Below the pieces are notes generated by a model. That model saw only the letters and a list, made by a program, of their open reading frames with translations. It was not told the DNA's origin and did no database searches. Position numbers and translations under genes: made by a program. Shown here piece after piece: positions 1-11,394 of a stretch of 64,000 bases of DNA; position 1 is the first letter of the stretch; each line of letters starts with the position of its first letter. Location of the stretch: assembly GCA_037783415.1 (NCBI GenBank), contig JAZGTN010000196.1, positions 1,426,001 through 1,490,000 on the forward strand, written 5' to 3'. This DNA comes from Leptasterias polaris (taxonomy: Eukaryota; Echinodermata; Asteroidea; Forcipulatida; Asteriidae).

Positions 1-570
1 CCAGCACAAAGCAAGTAAGTTTTCATGACAATAATTTTTGGAGTGATTACTAGTCTATGACAACTTTTATGAAGGCAAAAGGTTGGGGTGGTGGCGGACT
101 ATCAAAAGAGTATATGAAATAAATGTTGTACCAAAGTGAGTCTTCCCACCTTTGAGTGAAGTAAACCGACACTTTTGCTTAATCTAAATTCCAAACTGAT
201 TGGTCAAATTAAGCAATTTCATTATAGGTCTACCCTGCAGCAGCCCAGTAAAGAGGCAACTAGCCTTTTTGCATATGACCAACTAGCCTTTTTGCATATG
301 ACCAACTACTTGGTCATTTCCAATGCTAGTCTAACCAACAGCATTGCACAACAACCGTGCGGCAGAGGGCAATTTAAAACAAAAGGGTTGAGCCGAGTGT
401 CAAGCATAACTGCTCACCTGACTATGAGCTGAATAATGTATTTGATCGTTTATGGGACAAAATGACATATTTTTGTAGTTAATATATTTGCCAAGAGTGT
501 ATTAATGAAGTGTTTCTTTTTGCCAACCCATGCAGGACAATGATAATGTGGCTTACTTATACTTGCTCTA
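1..570 (+). repeat. Left copy of a segmental duplication with a decayed exon start
   Basis: This block aligns base by base, with changes, to 1150-1665. Shared landmarks are the ggtctaccctgcagcag motif, accaaagtgagtctt, and a terminal atgcag acceptor followed by GACAAxxATAAxGT. In this copy the exon start at 536 (DNDNVAYLYL) loses similarity to COR after about ten codons, so it looks like a dead exon. It also holds its own 22-bp tandem duplication around 258-303. Confidence 0.7.
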
Positions 571-1149
571 TGCAGAGGTAGACCAGACCATGGTCCACAC
601 GTGTTTTGGGGTTGTTGTCAGTCTCCCACACCCCATAGGGCCTACTGCTCTTACAGCCAACGAGATCATGATCGGTGTGCACTTGATGTGCCAAAGTGGA
701 TTAAACACGCCCATTTATGCTAAGTGGCCTCATTTGTCCTGTCCGGTTGGTCAGGTTGTCGGAAGACAGTCGCATTGCCTGCATGATGCTAGCTTTCGGA
801 TCGCATGCTGAATTCTAAAATCGGAGACTTAATTCTTACTCGGCCGTAAAGCGATGTTTTATTAATTCGGTTTTTGGGACACCTTTCGACTATGGGGCTG
901 ACGTCGGTGGGTCATGGGGGTCGAGGGGTTTTTAAGACAACCTGGAAAAGAGGGATAAACAAAGAAACAAACAAACAACAAAAGACTGCACAAAAAACAG
1001 ACCTAGCTAGGTGAAAAAAATTTCAATCCATATTACTCTGAAGCAAATCCCTTCTTAAAATGTTTTATACTATCAACATTTCAACAGCTGCCATGCTTCT
1101 TATAATACGGAACATTTATATAGCGCTATACTAAGAACAGAACGCTTTA
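571..1149. other. Spacer between duplicated blocks
   Basis: No gene is recognisable. A piece resembling the ~360-bp TTAA-flanked MITE (gttttatactatcaac followed by a cagctg-like stretch) lies near 1055-1090. Confidence 0.4.
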
Positions 1150-1665
1150 AGAGATTCTTAACAAGTAAGTTATTATGTCGTCACTTTTTAGAGTGATTAC
1201 CAATCTATGACAATACCTTTAAGGAGGCATAAGGTTGGGGTGGGGGTGGGATATCAAAATTGTATGTTAACCAGCAATGAAAGTAAATTGTACCAAAGTG
1301 AGTCTTTCCACCTTTGGGTGAAGTAAACTGACACTTTCGCTTAATCTGAATTCTAAACTGATTGGTCAATATAGGTCTACCCTGCAGCAGCGGGAGAAAG
1401 AGGCGGCTAGCTTTTTTGGCTAACGTCCAACTACTGTTCCTCGCCAAGGCTAGTCTAACCAACAACATTGCAGCAACTGGGCAGAAAAGGGCAAATTACA
1501 GCAAAAAGGATGAGCCATGTGTAAAGCATTACGGCTCAGCTGACTTGGTGTCTTTGCATTGAATAATGTAATTTATCATTTTTCCCTAAGATTTGGAGTG
1601 ATGTAGTGTTCTTTTTTGCCAACTAATGCAGGACAAGAATAAAGTTTCTTACTATGTACCATCAA
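1150..1665 (+). repeat. Right copy of the segmental duplication, leading into the live ROCO exon
   Basis: This copy carries the working acceptor and the exon at 1632. Compared with the left copy it has scattered substitutions and small gaps throughout, so the duplication is old. Confidence 0.7.
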
Positions 1666-1770
1666 TGCTGCAAAAGCGAACACCATCAGCAGGCAGTAAA
1701 CCACCATCGCAGAAGGATCCACAGACCTCGTCAAATCAATTTTTCGTGGACTTTGACAGTTTTCTCCCAG
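1632..1770 (+). CDS. ROCO exon: start of COR motif
   Basis: The acceptor is tgcag before 1632 and the donor is gtaagt at 1771. The 46 complete codons read DKNKVSYYVPSML then a Ser/Pro/Lys-rich linker then NQFFVDFDSFLP. This matches the stretch before the COR P-G-L-F-x-R-L motif that continues in the next exon. A diverged copy of the first codons of this exon lies at 536, in a duplicated block. Confidence 0.82.
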
Positions 1771-4700
1771 GTAAGTTTTTTGTCTAATGGTTCTATAGTT
1801 ATTGAGGATATGTTGCAATGTCCCCAAGATGTTAAAGCGGGCTGGAAACAAATATCACACATGACTCAAGAAGCACCGAGTACACAGTGCTCATCACACA
1901 TGACTCAACAAGCACCGAGTACACAGTGCTCATCACACATGACTCAAGAAGCACTGAGTACCAGTGCTCATCACACATGACTCAAGAAGCACTGAGTACC
2001 AGTGCTCATCACACATGACTCAAGAAGCACAGAGTATACAGTGCTCATCACACATGACTCAAGAAGCACCGAGTACACAGTGCTCATCACACATGACTCA
2101 AGAAGCACAGAGTACACAGTGCTCATCACCCATGACTCAAGAAGCACAGAGTACACAGTGCTCATCACACATGACTCAAGAAGCACCGAGTATACAGTGC
2201 TCATCACACATGACTCAAGAAGCACTGAGTACCAGTGCTCATCACACATGACTCAAGAAGCACTGAGTACCAGTGCTCATCACACATGACTCAAGAAGCA
2301 CAGAGTATACAGTGCTCATCACACATGACTCAAGAAGCACCGAGTACACAGTGCTCATCACACATGACTCAAGAAGCACAGAGTACACAGTGCTCATCAC
2401 CCATGACTCAAGAAGCACAGAGTACACAGTGCTCATCACCCATGACTCAAGAAGCACAGAGTACACAGTGCTCATCACACATGACTCAAGAAGCACAGAG
2501 TACACAGTGCTCATCACACATGACTCAAGAAGCACAGAGTACACAGTGCTCATCACCCATGACTCAAGAAGCACTGAGTAGACAATGCTCATCAAGTATG
2601 ACTCAAGAAGCACTGAGCACACAGTGCCCATCACACATGACTCAAGAAGCACCGAGTACATGCTCATCACACATCAGTGTTGGGTGAATTAAACTAAAAT
2701 AACAAAGTGATCTTTATTTCTATCCTGCCAGATGGATTGTTTCACCGACTAGTTGTTCGAGCGTTGAGATGGTCACAGAAACTGGGAGGAACACACCCTG
2801 TTCTGGAGCACTCTAAGGGAAGCTTTTTCGTTGATGTGCAACATGAATTTGTTCTCCAAATGGAACGGAAGAATGACCTGGCGTACATTAAAGTACATGA
2901 GCTCTTTCCTTGTCACTTTTTTAAGCAATTGATTGAACCGCTGGGCAGTGAAACACCAAGTGCCTCCACACAACCCCCCCCCCCCCTGAAATTATCAATG
3001 TTTGGTATGGATAAAAGCACATGTGGTATGGGCTTGCAGGAATGTGCACAACCAATTGTTATGTTTTTGTTAGCTCTCAAATTCTTTTAGAACAAATTCA
3101 AGATGTTTCTAATAAAGAGTAATGTTCGGACCATGTGAGAATGGATTTGTTCACACAAAAAATGTAATTCTCGATATATTCCACTGAAAAACTAAGTAGA
3201 GTGTTGCAGTGTGGTGTAAGCATGTAATTTCATCCTCATAGAACACCACAGAACAAAGCAAGACACTTATCCATTGTTGCTGCATCCATCAGATGGAGGC
3301 AAAGCCGTAGGTCCTGTGTGTTAATTATTGCATGTAGAGGAACCTCATCGCTTATCATTAAGAGAATTAAGGGGCATGGTTGACAGTAGATTGTGTCGCA
3401 TCACCTTGTAAACCCTTCAGGTACCATTAAAGTGGTTCTAATCATTCAAAAACTTAGCAACCCAGTCTTATTAAATATAGTATGTGCTTTGAGACATCCA
3501 AAGATAAAGTGCCATGTAAAAATGTATCAATATTATATAATATTATTATTATCGTGCTGGTTTTCAAGTCATCCATATTCCTAATACTATTTAGCAAACC
3601 TGAATTCTTCACCCTTAATTATAGAAAATAGTCGGACTTTTTCGTATAGTTGTGGCTTTGTTACACCTTTTACCACAAAGCTCTGAAAAGTTTTAAAAAC
3701 CTTTGCTTCTTTTCGCAGGTGAGTGTTATACTAGCACCAGAGCATGGCTCCAAGAACAGAAATGAAGAAAAGACGGAGAGAAGAAAGACACCATCTCCTG
3801 TGGTTACAAAGAAGGTTTGTGGTTTCTTCTTCTGAGCGCTGCTGTGGTCCTCACAACAATACGCTATCTCTATCTGCCCAAAGCCAAACTTGTTGCACCC
3901 ATTGTGGAAACAGCCCTACATCAATTGTCCATAATCTGAACATTCCCTTCCCTGCTGACTTTCCACATAACTTTCAGAACTGTAATTTCCTGCGGATAAG
4001 ACGCGTCTTATCTGACTTTCAATGGTGAACAAAAGTCACTGCGCCTTATCTGATTTCGATTGAGTTCATTTTGATGATTACAATGTGAAATCTTACATTT
4101 ATACTGCAAAATAGTTTCTTTATTTCGTCCAGGATAATTCTACATGTCACATTTTTATTAAAATAAAACCTACTCCGTTGAAGAATGAAGTCACTGGCCA
4201 TGCTGAACAAATATCGTCGCAATGAGCGACGATCAATGCTGCACACAGTACATGTCAGGTACTAGTCTTTATTAAACAAGTCGTTTAGAGAGCGTATGTT
4301 TTATTCTTCTTTGTGATTATAAAATCCCTTTGCGCTATGGAAAGTGTGCTTATACCATCACAATGACCCCTTTATGTGTTGATGTACAAGCAGTATGGGA
4401 CCTGGCGATTTTGTTTAGTGTGATAGATATGATGCGCCTTATGCGGTGCGGCGGCTATATCTGCTAAACCTTGAATCTTTTTGGGGTACTGTGCCTTATG
4501 CACCGAGCGCCTTATCTGCAGGAAATTAACGGTATTGACTTCTCTGTACCATTGTCACTTTTTTAAACGAGTCCAAACCATGGGAGAGCAGGGAGAAGTC
4601 CTGAATTTACAGAGCTGTGTGTGTATGGGTATATGCACTCATATGTGTGTGTGTTTGTTGTGTTGGGGTGCATCTGTGAAGCCAGTTGATAGCCATCACA

Positions 4701-7700
4701 AATTTGTTGCTGTCTTCTTAAATTTTTCCTTTTTAGAAAGGCAATAAGAGAATAGCTTTCAGGCTAACTTCATGATCAACCTTTACTTTTTTACATACTT
4801 GTCATCAATGTTTCTCTATTCGGGTAAAAGATTTAGTAAGAGATTTGCTGAAACTTGAAGAATCTTTAGTTTGAAAACATATCTTGAGTAGGGTACACTA
4901 TAAGCTTGTCTTATTCTTAGTTGACTGATTTTGCAATAAGACTGTGTCATCCCTTATCTTTGCTGTATGGTAGGGCTATAAATTCCTGAAGGGATGACGA
5001 ATCTCTGTCTTTTTTTCTCTGAACTCTTTGTCTAACTGTTGAAAAATAATAGCCTTTGAGAAAGACTCTGGGCTAGGGTGTGAGGCCATTAACAATTTTG
5101 TTGACAATAAATAGCCATTTACTTTCTCTAAATATAATAAATCAAGCTTTTTTATCAACTTTTTTTGAAAGTCATGCAAAAGCTGCTTGAAACGTGTAAT
5201 TCCAGGAGTTTCAAGAAGGGGGACATGTTTACCCTAAGTTCAGACCTTTGTGACAGTAATGACTCTCACCACTGTTTTTTATCAAATGTGTTTTTATACT
5301 TTTAACAGGTGTGCGAGTTTGTGGAAAATGAGCTTCAAAACCTAAAGGATCGTTGGATCAAGCGCATAAACTACAGCCTCGCTGTTCAATGTCCATGCAA
5401 CCGTGGGTCTATACACTTCCATCCACTTGAAAAATGCTTGAATCAGACAAGTATTGTTTGCAGAACAGCGAAGATGCCGCAGCATCAGATAGATACTTGT
5501 CAATTTAAGGAAATGTTTGAACAAGAGATTGGTGCCGCCCAAGACTTGATGGATACAGGTAAGATAATATGGACATACATTTAGATACTGGTGTGTCATG
5601 GCTGAGTGGTCATGCGCACTGGAGTCAATCTCTGGTGTTTCTGATCAGCAGAGTTTGGGTTCCAGTCCCAGTCTTGACACTGTGTCCTTAAAAGCAAGAC
5701 ACTTTACTTTTTATTTCTTCGTCCTTCGGATGGCCAGAGGTCTTGTGTGTTTGTTGGCTGCAGAATGGTGAAATAATAGGTGTTCGCGGGCATTACGCCC
5801 GAACAACTCTTTGTTGTTGTTTGTTTTTCTTCTTCTTTGCTTTGCTTATTCTTCTCAGTGGGCTTTGTCCGCAAGCAAACGAACCTTTGATCATCTTGAA
5901 ACTTCATGTGAAGTTAAAACATAACCAGCAGAAGCTGAGTAAGTTGTGACGTCACGATATCATCGGGTGTCAAATAGCAAGCCATTTAAGTTCAAAAAGT
6001 GACCTCATGCCACTGCCTGTATGTCTCTGAATATTAAAGCTACAGTAATCATATTTGGGCATGATAGATCAAGACAAGGGCAATAATTTGTTATAGACTA
6101 TGCGTACGCTTTACGTGTTTGATAAAAGATGTTTAACTAAAGGTTCACAAGCACTGACATGTTTTTTTAGAGAAAAAAATAAACAACTCTTCATGATACC
6201 ATGTTTATTAAAAAACTACTCATCATTTCCCTCCCGGAACACCTAGAGTTTGTGGTAAAACAAACTCTGATTCTCTAGTTACATTTATAACTATCAATGT
6301 AAAAAATAAATTAATAAAAACGCTGGACAGTTTATCCATTCTGATTGGTCGAGAAGAGATTTCATGGCCATGTTTAAACGTGCGATATAAACATGATTAG
6401 AAGTGTTTAAGCATGCATTTGGGGCACAAGATTACGGCTGGCACTAAGTTTATGCGCAAGGCAATCAATACAATCTGTTAATACCTGCCATAAGCACAAC
6501 CATTGAGCGTCGCATGCAATTTAAATCTTCGGGAGCCTGAGGACGTGACAGGAATTGAAAATTTGCAGAAACGTTTTTACAGATTTTCTAACACTACGCT
6601 TTAAACAGAAAGGGCATTAATGAATGGGAATAAAAGATTGACTTAGTCTTAACCAGCTGTTTAAAACCTTGCAGGGTCATGGCTGTGAGATAAAAGAAAT
6701 TGCATGGCCACCATCCTCGTTTATTCCGTTATTTACTCCGACTGTGTTACACAAACCGTGTCGACTGCACTTACAAACCGAAGTTTGGTATTATTTTAAA
6801 TCGGTATATTAGAACGAAAATATACTTTTAGCGCATCGATTTTAAGTGACATTGCATGGAGTCGCCGGGACAACAACGTCTTTTTTTCTCTAGTTTTGTG
6901 CAGCCATAGGTACCATACAACTGCTGAAATTAGCAGCTTGCTCGAGTTTGCATGGGGGTTGGGAGTTTGTCAAGGATCTCAACGATGGCCTTTTACTGCA
7001 TGTTCTTTATGGTCAAACATGACGCCGAAATTGAGGTCGGCTTTCAAGATTTGCGAAATTGTTTACAATTTACAATTTTAAATCAAGCTTTTTCAAATTT
7101 AAACCATATTCAATGGATGAAATGTATAAAAACAGCTCTAAACAAGTTATTTTAAAAAAAATTCAAATTTGCCACACTACATGTTGCACCTGCTATTTGC
7201 GGTGCTCAGAAGTCAAGATTCTCTCGAAAACTTGTATGCTTTAGAGAGCAACTTAAAGTCTTCTGTGGCATCAAATTGGAGTTTCTATTACATGTAGAGC
7301 TCAATTTCATGGTGTGGCTTACCCCAGAATCATGTGCTTACAATTACAGCCTATTCAAGTACATGCTTTACAGAGTACTACAGTTAGCAGTGCCATGAAG
7401 TTAGGCCCAGAAGTTATGCTCAATGTTCAATTAAGAGTTTTAACGTCCAATTTGTCCATCACAATTTTACTTTAATAACACTATCCGCTATTTCCCAAAC
7501 TACAAGTAATGAGTATACTTTTTAATTTGCATTATTTATTCTTCAGTGGACAGAGGGCCGATGAGTGATATACACCTGGATCTCATTGCTACTGACCTTG
7601 GACCAGAATGGGTAAGACTAGCAATCCACCTGGGATTCAATGATGGCAAAGTTTACAAGTTCAAAGAAGATTCAAGTTGTCATACCCATGACCAAATATT

Positions 7701-7842
7701 TGCAATGCTCAAAGCATGGAAGCAGAGGCAAGGCAATAGAAGTGTGGAAATAATAATAAAGGATCTTGTCAAAGAATTGAAAGAGGTTGAGCGTTGTGAC
7801 TTGGCAAACAAAGTTGAAACCTATACTGGACAGGCCGAGTGA
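1632..7842 (+). CDS. ROCO-family protein, COR domain plus C-terminal death domain (3' end of gene)
   Basis: Five exons join in one frame: 1632-1770, 2732-2892, 3719-3814, 5309-5558 and 7547-7842 (stop TGA at 7840), giving 313 residues. All have AG/GT borders and matching phases (0-1, 1-0, 0-0, 0-1, 1-stop). Exons 1-2 read FFVDFDSFLP then DGLFHRLVVRALRWSQ, the typical COR-domain motif of MFHAS1/LRRK/DAPK-type ROCO proteins, followed by FVLQMERKNDLAYIKV. Exon 4 holds a Cys-rich tail (CPCNRGSIHFHPLEKCL) seen at the end of many invertebrate COR modules. Exon 5 is a death domain. ROCO proteins are GTPase scaffolds in which COR dimerises; with a death domain they are probably cytoplasmic adaptors in stress or immune signalling (inference). 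The Roc GTPase and any LRR, ankyrin or kinase part must lie left of the window. Whether it is DAPK-like or MFHAS1-like cannot be decided. Confidence 0.85.
1859..2675 (+). repeat. Minisatellite, 21 copies of a 38/39-bp unit with an AP-1-like heptamer in each
   Basis: The unit runs catcacacatgactcaagaa then gcaccgagtacacagtgct. I count 21 starts of atgactca from 1861 to 2637. The short 38-bp variants (gagtaccagtg) occur at units 3-4 and 10-11, and units 3-7 closely match units 10-14, 271 bp later, so part of the array duplicated as a 7-unit block. Every unit contains TGACTCA. The array lies in an intron of the ROCO gene; the ORFs seen across it on both strands are by-products of the repeat. Confidence 0.95.
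2732..2892 (+). CDS. ROCO exon: COR core
   Basis: Enters at phase 1, so G plus AT makes Asp, and reads DGLFHRLVVRALRWSQKLGG then HPVLEHSKGSFFVD and EFVLQMERKNDLAYIK. The donor at 2893 (gtacat) is weak, but it leaves phase 0, as needed by the next exon, and the ORF loses COR likeness after it. Confidence 0.85.
3262..3425 (+). repeat. Fragment of tRNA-Leu-like SINE body
   Basis: Shares agacactt...tccatcagatgg...aaagccgtaggtcctgtgtg and caccttgtaaaccctt with the full copy at 49338. The tRNA-like head is missing. Confidence 0.55.
3719..3814 (+). CDS. ROCO exon: short charged segment
   Basis: Exactly 32 codons between a tttcgcag acceptor and a gtttgt donor. It begins VSVILAPEHGSKN and then becomes a Lys/Arg/Glu-rich stretch with TPSP. 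The first residues continue the beta strand of the COR core; the charged part is probably a disordered loop. Confidence 0.72.
3985..4526. mobile_element. Mariner/pogo-type MITE
   Basis: A 542-bp element flanked by TA dinucleotides (3983-3984 and 4527-4528). The ends are inverted repeats: atttcctgcggataagacgc on the left and, reverse-complemented, atttcctgcagataaggcgc on the right. Internal copies of gcgccttatctg recall the subterminal repeats of pogo/Tigger-like elements. There is no transposase ORF. It lies in the intron between the third and fourth visible ROCO exons. Confidence 0.7.
5309..5558 (+). CDS. ROCO exon: end of COR with Cys-rich motif
   Basis: Acceptor tttaacag, donor gtaaga at 5559. 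It encodes 83 codons starting VCEFVENELQNLKDRW, an amphipathic helix. CPCNRGSIHFHPLEKCL and a later Cys follow; the spacing recalls the C-x2-C...H-x-F...C-L...C motif that closes COR modules in MFHAS1-like proteins. It leaves phase 1 for the death-domain exon. Confidence 0.8.
5587..5770 (+). repeat. Degenerate tRNA-derived SINE (Leu-like head)
   Basis: The head reads gtcatggctgagtggtcatg and gtttgggttccagtccc, matching boxes A and B of the 49338 copy with mutations. The body continues with agacactt and gtccttcggatgg. Confidence 0.6.
5770..5930 (+). repeat. Interspersed repeat with ggtgttcg hairpin
   Basis: aataggtgttcg...cgcccgaac followed by a T-rich stretch and cttgaaacttcatg recurs near 11755-11880 (plus) and around 35700-35880 (minus). 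The class is unknown. Confidence 0.4.
5931..7546. other. Intron before the death-domain exon
   Basis: AT-rich sequence with short ORFs only. No exon, RNA gene or classifiable repeat is recognised. Confidence 0.5.
7547..7842 (+). CDS. ROCO terminal exon: death domain
   Basis: A single phase-1 exon encodes the whole domain. LDLIATDLGPEWVRLAIHLG has the death-domain pattern of helix 1-2 with the conserved EW, then AMLKAWKQRQGN is the helix 4 LLxxWxxRxG motif, and DLVKELKEVERCDLANKVE is the last helix pair. Death domains mediate homotypic protein assembly in apoptosis and immune signalling. One-exon coding makes it easy to shuffle, which may explain its fusion to COR. The stop TGA follows GQAE. 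Confidence 0.88.
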
Positions 7843-8759
7843 CTGAATATAAGAAATGCCTTGTACAAGAAAACAGCTGCTATGTCACACCTTACTGTTC
7901 CATATTGGTGTGACTATCACAGTTTTACAAAAGAGCACTTAGGTCTATCTATGGGGGCCTCAGCCAAGTCCAAACACTGATTGTCCAGTCCACCTTGTCC
8001 CTTCCTACATGTGGCCAGCTCATTAGTGCTGACCACTCCAGCATCCTTTTTGAAACATGTGAGCAGGCTGGCATGTCAGCCTTTTTCCATTGTCAGTTAT
8101 TTGCTCCTTGGGTGGGCTCAGGTGATTCAAATTTGATGTTGTACAGTTTAGATTTGACAACTTCGTGATTAAACATTTAACAAGTTGTCAAATAATTGAA
8201 TTTTGATTTTTTTTGTAGTTTAGATTTCACATTTTGTACATTTTAATGATAAACAAATTAAAATTATCAAGTAACTAACTTTTGATTTTATGAACTTGAG
8301 AATTCACATTTTGTAGATTTGTACGATTACAAAATTAATGAACTATCAAGTAACTGAATTTTGAGATTTTGAAATTGAGAAATTAAATTCAATTTAATAG
8401 AACATTTACTTCAACATTTGCACATGGAGGCATCATCCTAAAAGCCGAAGCTTGTGATGGATGTGCCCGTTACAGCAATACAAAACAAAACAAGATCAAC
8501 AGGACAAATTGTAGAATTAGGAAATAACAACAGTAATTGAAAATACAACAGTTAAACAAAGTAGAGAGACAGACAAACAACTCAAATTATAGAATTAAGA
8601 AATAAGGAACAAGAAAAGTCGTGTTTGGTTAACACAAATGCCCCGCAAGCCAGTACATTTCTTGACATTTGACCATAAGTTTCAGATCCTGAGAAAAAAT
8701 CCCACACCAAGTCCTTCTGAAGTTATCACTGGGACACCACTTTTTTCTTTAGCCTTAAA
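7843..8759. other. 3' flank of ROCO gene
   Basis: Likely 3' untranslated and intergenic DNA. An attaaa hexamer at about 8169 is a possible polyadenylation signal, but nothing fixes the transcript end. 8160-8400 is very AT-rich, with loosely repeated aactatcaagtaact motifs. Confidence 0.4.
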
Positions 8760-9330
8760 ATAATTTAGTTTTAGCCATAACCTGCTAGGGTGCAAAAGCA
8801 ATAGGCTTCTTGGGGATCCCGAAACCAACCTACAAACCAAGTTTGGAGTTGATATGACAAGTACTTCTCGAGGTATTGCTCAGACAACATTTCTTTTGTT
8901 TTAGCCATAATGACCTAAATTTTTTGCCTATAGGGTCCAACAACGACAGACCTCTGGGGTTGGGGGGATCCTAGGACCAATCCACATGCCAAGTTTTGAG
9001 TTGATGTGACAAGTACTTTTCAAGGTATTGATCAGACAACATTTCTTTTGTTTTAGCCATAATTACAATGACATTTGGCCTCAGGTCCAAAAGCAATAGG
9101 CTTCTTGGGGATCGCAAGACCAATCCACAAACCAAGTTTGGAGTTGATATGACAAGTACTTCTTGACATATTGCTCAGACAACATTTCTTTTGGTTTAGC
9201 CATATGAAAAAAAAAAAAATTGCCTAGGGTCCAACTGCCAACAACGACAGACCTCTGAGGGTCCCAGGACCAATCCACAAGCCAAGTTTTGAGTTGGCAT
9301 TTGAGTCCTTCTGAGTTATAATTTCCACGC
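8760..9330. repeat. Degenerate tandem repeat of roughly 120-150 bp
   Basis: About three to four imperfect units share aagtttggagttgatatgac, aagtacttctcgaggtattg and cagacaacatttcttttgtt followed by agccat. Similar units occur near 8840, 8990, 9140 and, truncated, 9285. No coding content. Confidence 0.65.
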
Positions 9331-9596
9331 ACGCACACATGCACCCACACATGGAAGGACATGTCAGAAACAGTATGCCTCTTCGGTGGTTTCGCCATTG
9401 CGGGGCATAAAAATTGCAATAATTAAATGAATAACTGAAGAACAATTGATAACATATAAGTAACGGCTTAACCAACGAGCAAAATAAAATATCAATTACT
9501 TTGAGATTTTAGTAGAAATGTTTTTAGTTTGTATTTAAATGTAGTACTTGAAGGGCAGTTAGTTATTGATGGTAAAAGATAGTTACAGTTTGTTGG

Positions 9597-10245
9597 TCAA
9601 GTGAAAGAAATTGTATGTTGAGAAAGAGTTGTTCTGACAAGGGGTATACGTAATTTTGATGAAGACCTAGTATTATAATCATGTACGTTTCTATTAAATT
9701 GAAAAAGATTGTGTAACGATTTAGGAAGTTGGTTATTTACAAACTTGTACATAAAAACATCTCGTTGAAATACATTAATATTTGTAAGAGACAAGAGCAT
9801 AAGTTTCTTAAATAAGGGAGTGGTGTGATCATGAAAGGGGCCTTGCATATAATACGAATTGCCCTTTTCTGCAGTTTAATCAATTTATCAAGATATAACT
9901 TGTAAGTGTTAGCCCAGATATTAAGAAAGAATAAGTGAACAGTAGAATGCTCGATGGGAGAGTATACTTCAATCTACTCATGACACCAATATTTTTAGAA
10001 ATTTTGTTTTCTAAATCTTTTATTTGGAATTTCCATGAAAGACATTCATCAACATAAACCCCAAGAAATTGTTTATATGACACTCGCAGTATAGGCTCAT
10101 TACTAATTTTTACTCGACAATTAGATATATTCAACTTCTTTTTACTATTTCCAAAAACCTTCAAGTTGAGTGACATTCTGTTAGCCTGGAGCCAAATCGA
10201 TACTTTGTTTAATTCAACATTTAGAAAGAGGAGTTACCTCCAATA
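9597..10245 (-). mobile_element. Non-LTR retrotransposon fragment, C-terminal part of reverse transcriptase (L2/CR1-like)
   Basis: On the minus strand the translation has WLQANRMSLNLK, then FLGVYVDECLSWKFQIK, then LFKKLMLLSLTNINVFQRDV and FMYKFVNNQLPKSLHNLF. This is the usual order after the RT palm in L2/CR1-type elements. The frame is interrupted near 9850-9880. It is a dead copy, truncated upstream of the palm. Confidence 0.75.
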
Positions 10246-10261
10246 GCTTCACATTATCAAA

Positions 10262-10800
10262 CTATTCAAGAAGATTTTGTTTTTAACAAGCTGAATATCT
10301 TAATATCAACACAAACACTGGTCCAGACAACATCCCTGTCAGATTTCAGTGAACTGAAAAAACTATCACTCACATTATAATTCTCTCCAACCTTTTTGGA
10401 ACTGTTCGGGACATTTTTAAGTATGCCAGGACTCAGCCATTGTTTAAAAGAGACAGTAAAACAGAAGTAAGCAACTACAGAGCAATTAGCATTCGCTGTG
10501 TAGTTTCAAAGTTACTTAAAAAGGCGGTTTATTTTCAGGTTGAGAATAATCTTGTGAAAAACAATACTTTGAACAATTTTTAATTCGGGTTTAGAGGCAC
10601 AGTTTCTACCGACACCTCCTGTCTTATACATGTACATCCCTGTTCAAATGTCGCTGGGTAACTATACACAGGAATGGTTTTGCTTGATCTTCAAGCCTTT
10701 TGTGTAAAAAACTTTAAGACCAAACAAAGTACCTCCCACTAACCCTCACCATTAGAAACAGTCATGTATTTGTTGGTAGATTACCTTAATAACAGATAAT
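10262..10800 (+). mobile_element. Degenerate RT fragment, N-terminal and finger region
   Basis: In shifting frames it reads NTGPDNIPV, then LFKRDSKTEVSNYRAISI, VSKLLKKAVYFQVENN, FGFRGTVSTDTSCLIH and VLLDLQAFCV. These are RT motifs 0-3 of a non-LTR element. It points away from the fragment at 9597-10245 and carries stops. Confidence 0.7.
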
Positions 10801-11394
10801 TACCCTTTTCTTGTACTGTAAAAAATAAAAATAAAAACTTGTGGCGAAAAAACACTCCGCAGAAAAGGCGTCGAGAAGCATAAGCGCATATGTAACTAAT
10901 GGTGGCAGCAAACCTGTTGCTTAAAATAGTGGTGAGCTAGCCGTGTGAGACCTCAACGACGAGTGCCCGACCACAACCACCCTCAAAGTTTGACAAGTTG
11001 TATTTTGAGTTTTACACATGTGATTAAAATGCAGCAATAAAGGATTTCATTCACTAAATGTAAGGCTTTGTATAGTAAATTTCACATGAAAATTAGGAAA
11101 AGTATTGTTGTTTTGTGAATTGTGACTCTCTAAAAGTCGGTTGTGAGGACCTTCACTCCCATGCTATGTTCTTGTATTACACAACACAACGCAGCGCAGT
11201 AAACAGTCGTTTAGTTGTCCCACACGTCCAGCTATGTCATCTTCATCTTGAAAGCCTCTCGGAAAGTGTTCCCGATGGCTTTTGTTTTATTTTCTGCTGT
11301 ACGCATGCAGAAGGGAAGCACTTTTTCATAATATTTAATAAAGTTTAATATAGTAGATTTTTGGGGGGCCATTTTGCTCCCTCTTTAAGGCCAT

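Noticed and set aside
530..811. 93-codon plus ORF after the left duplicated acceptor as a live ROCO exon
   Set aside because: Similarity to the true exon ends after about ten codons and the rest does not look like COR.
1964..2687. Several long ORFs on both strands across 1964-2687
   Set aside because: By-products of the 38/39-bp minisatellite, mirrored on both strands.
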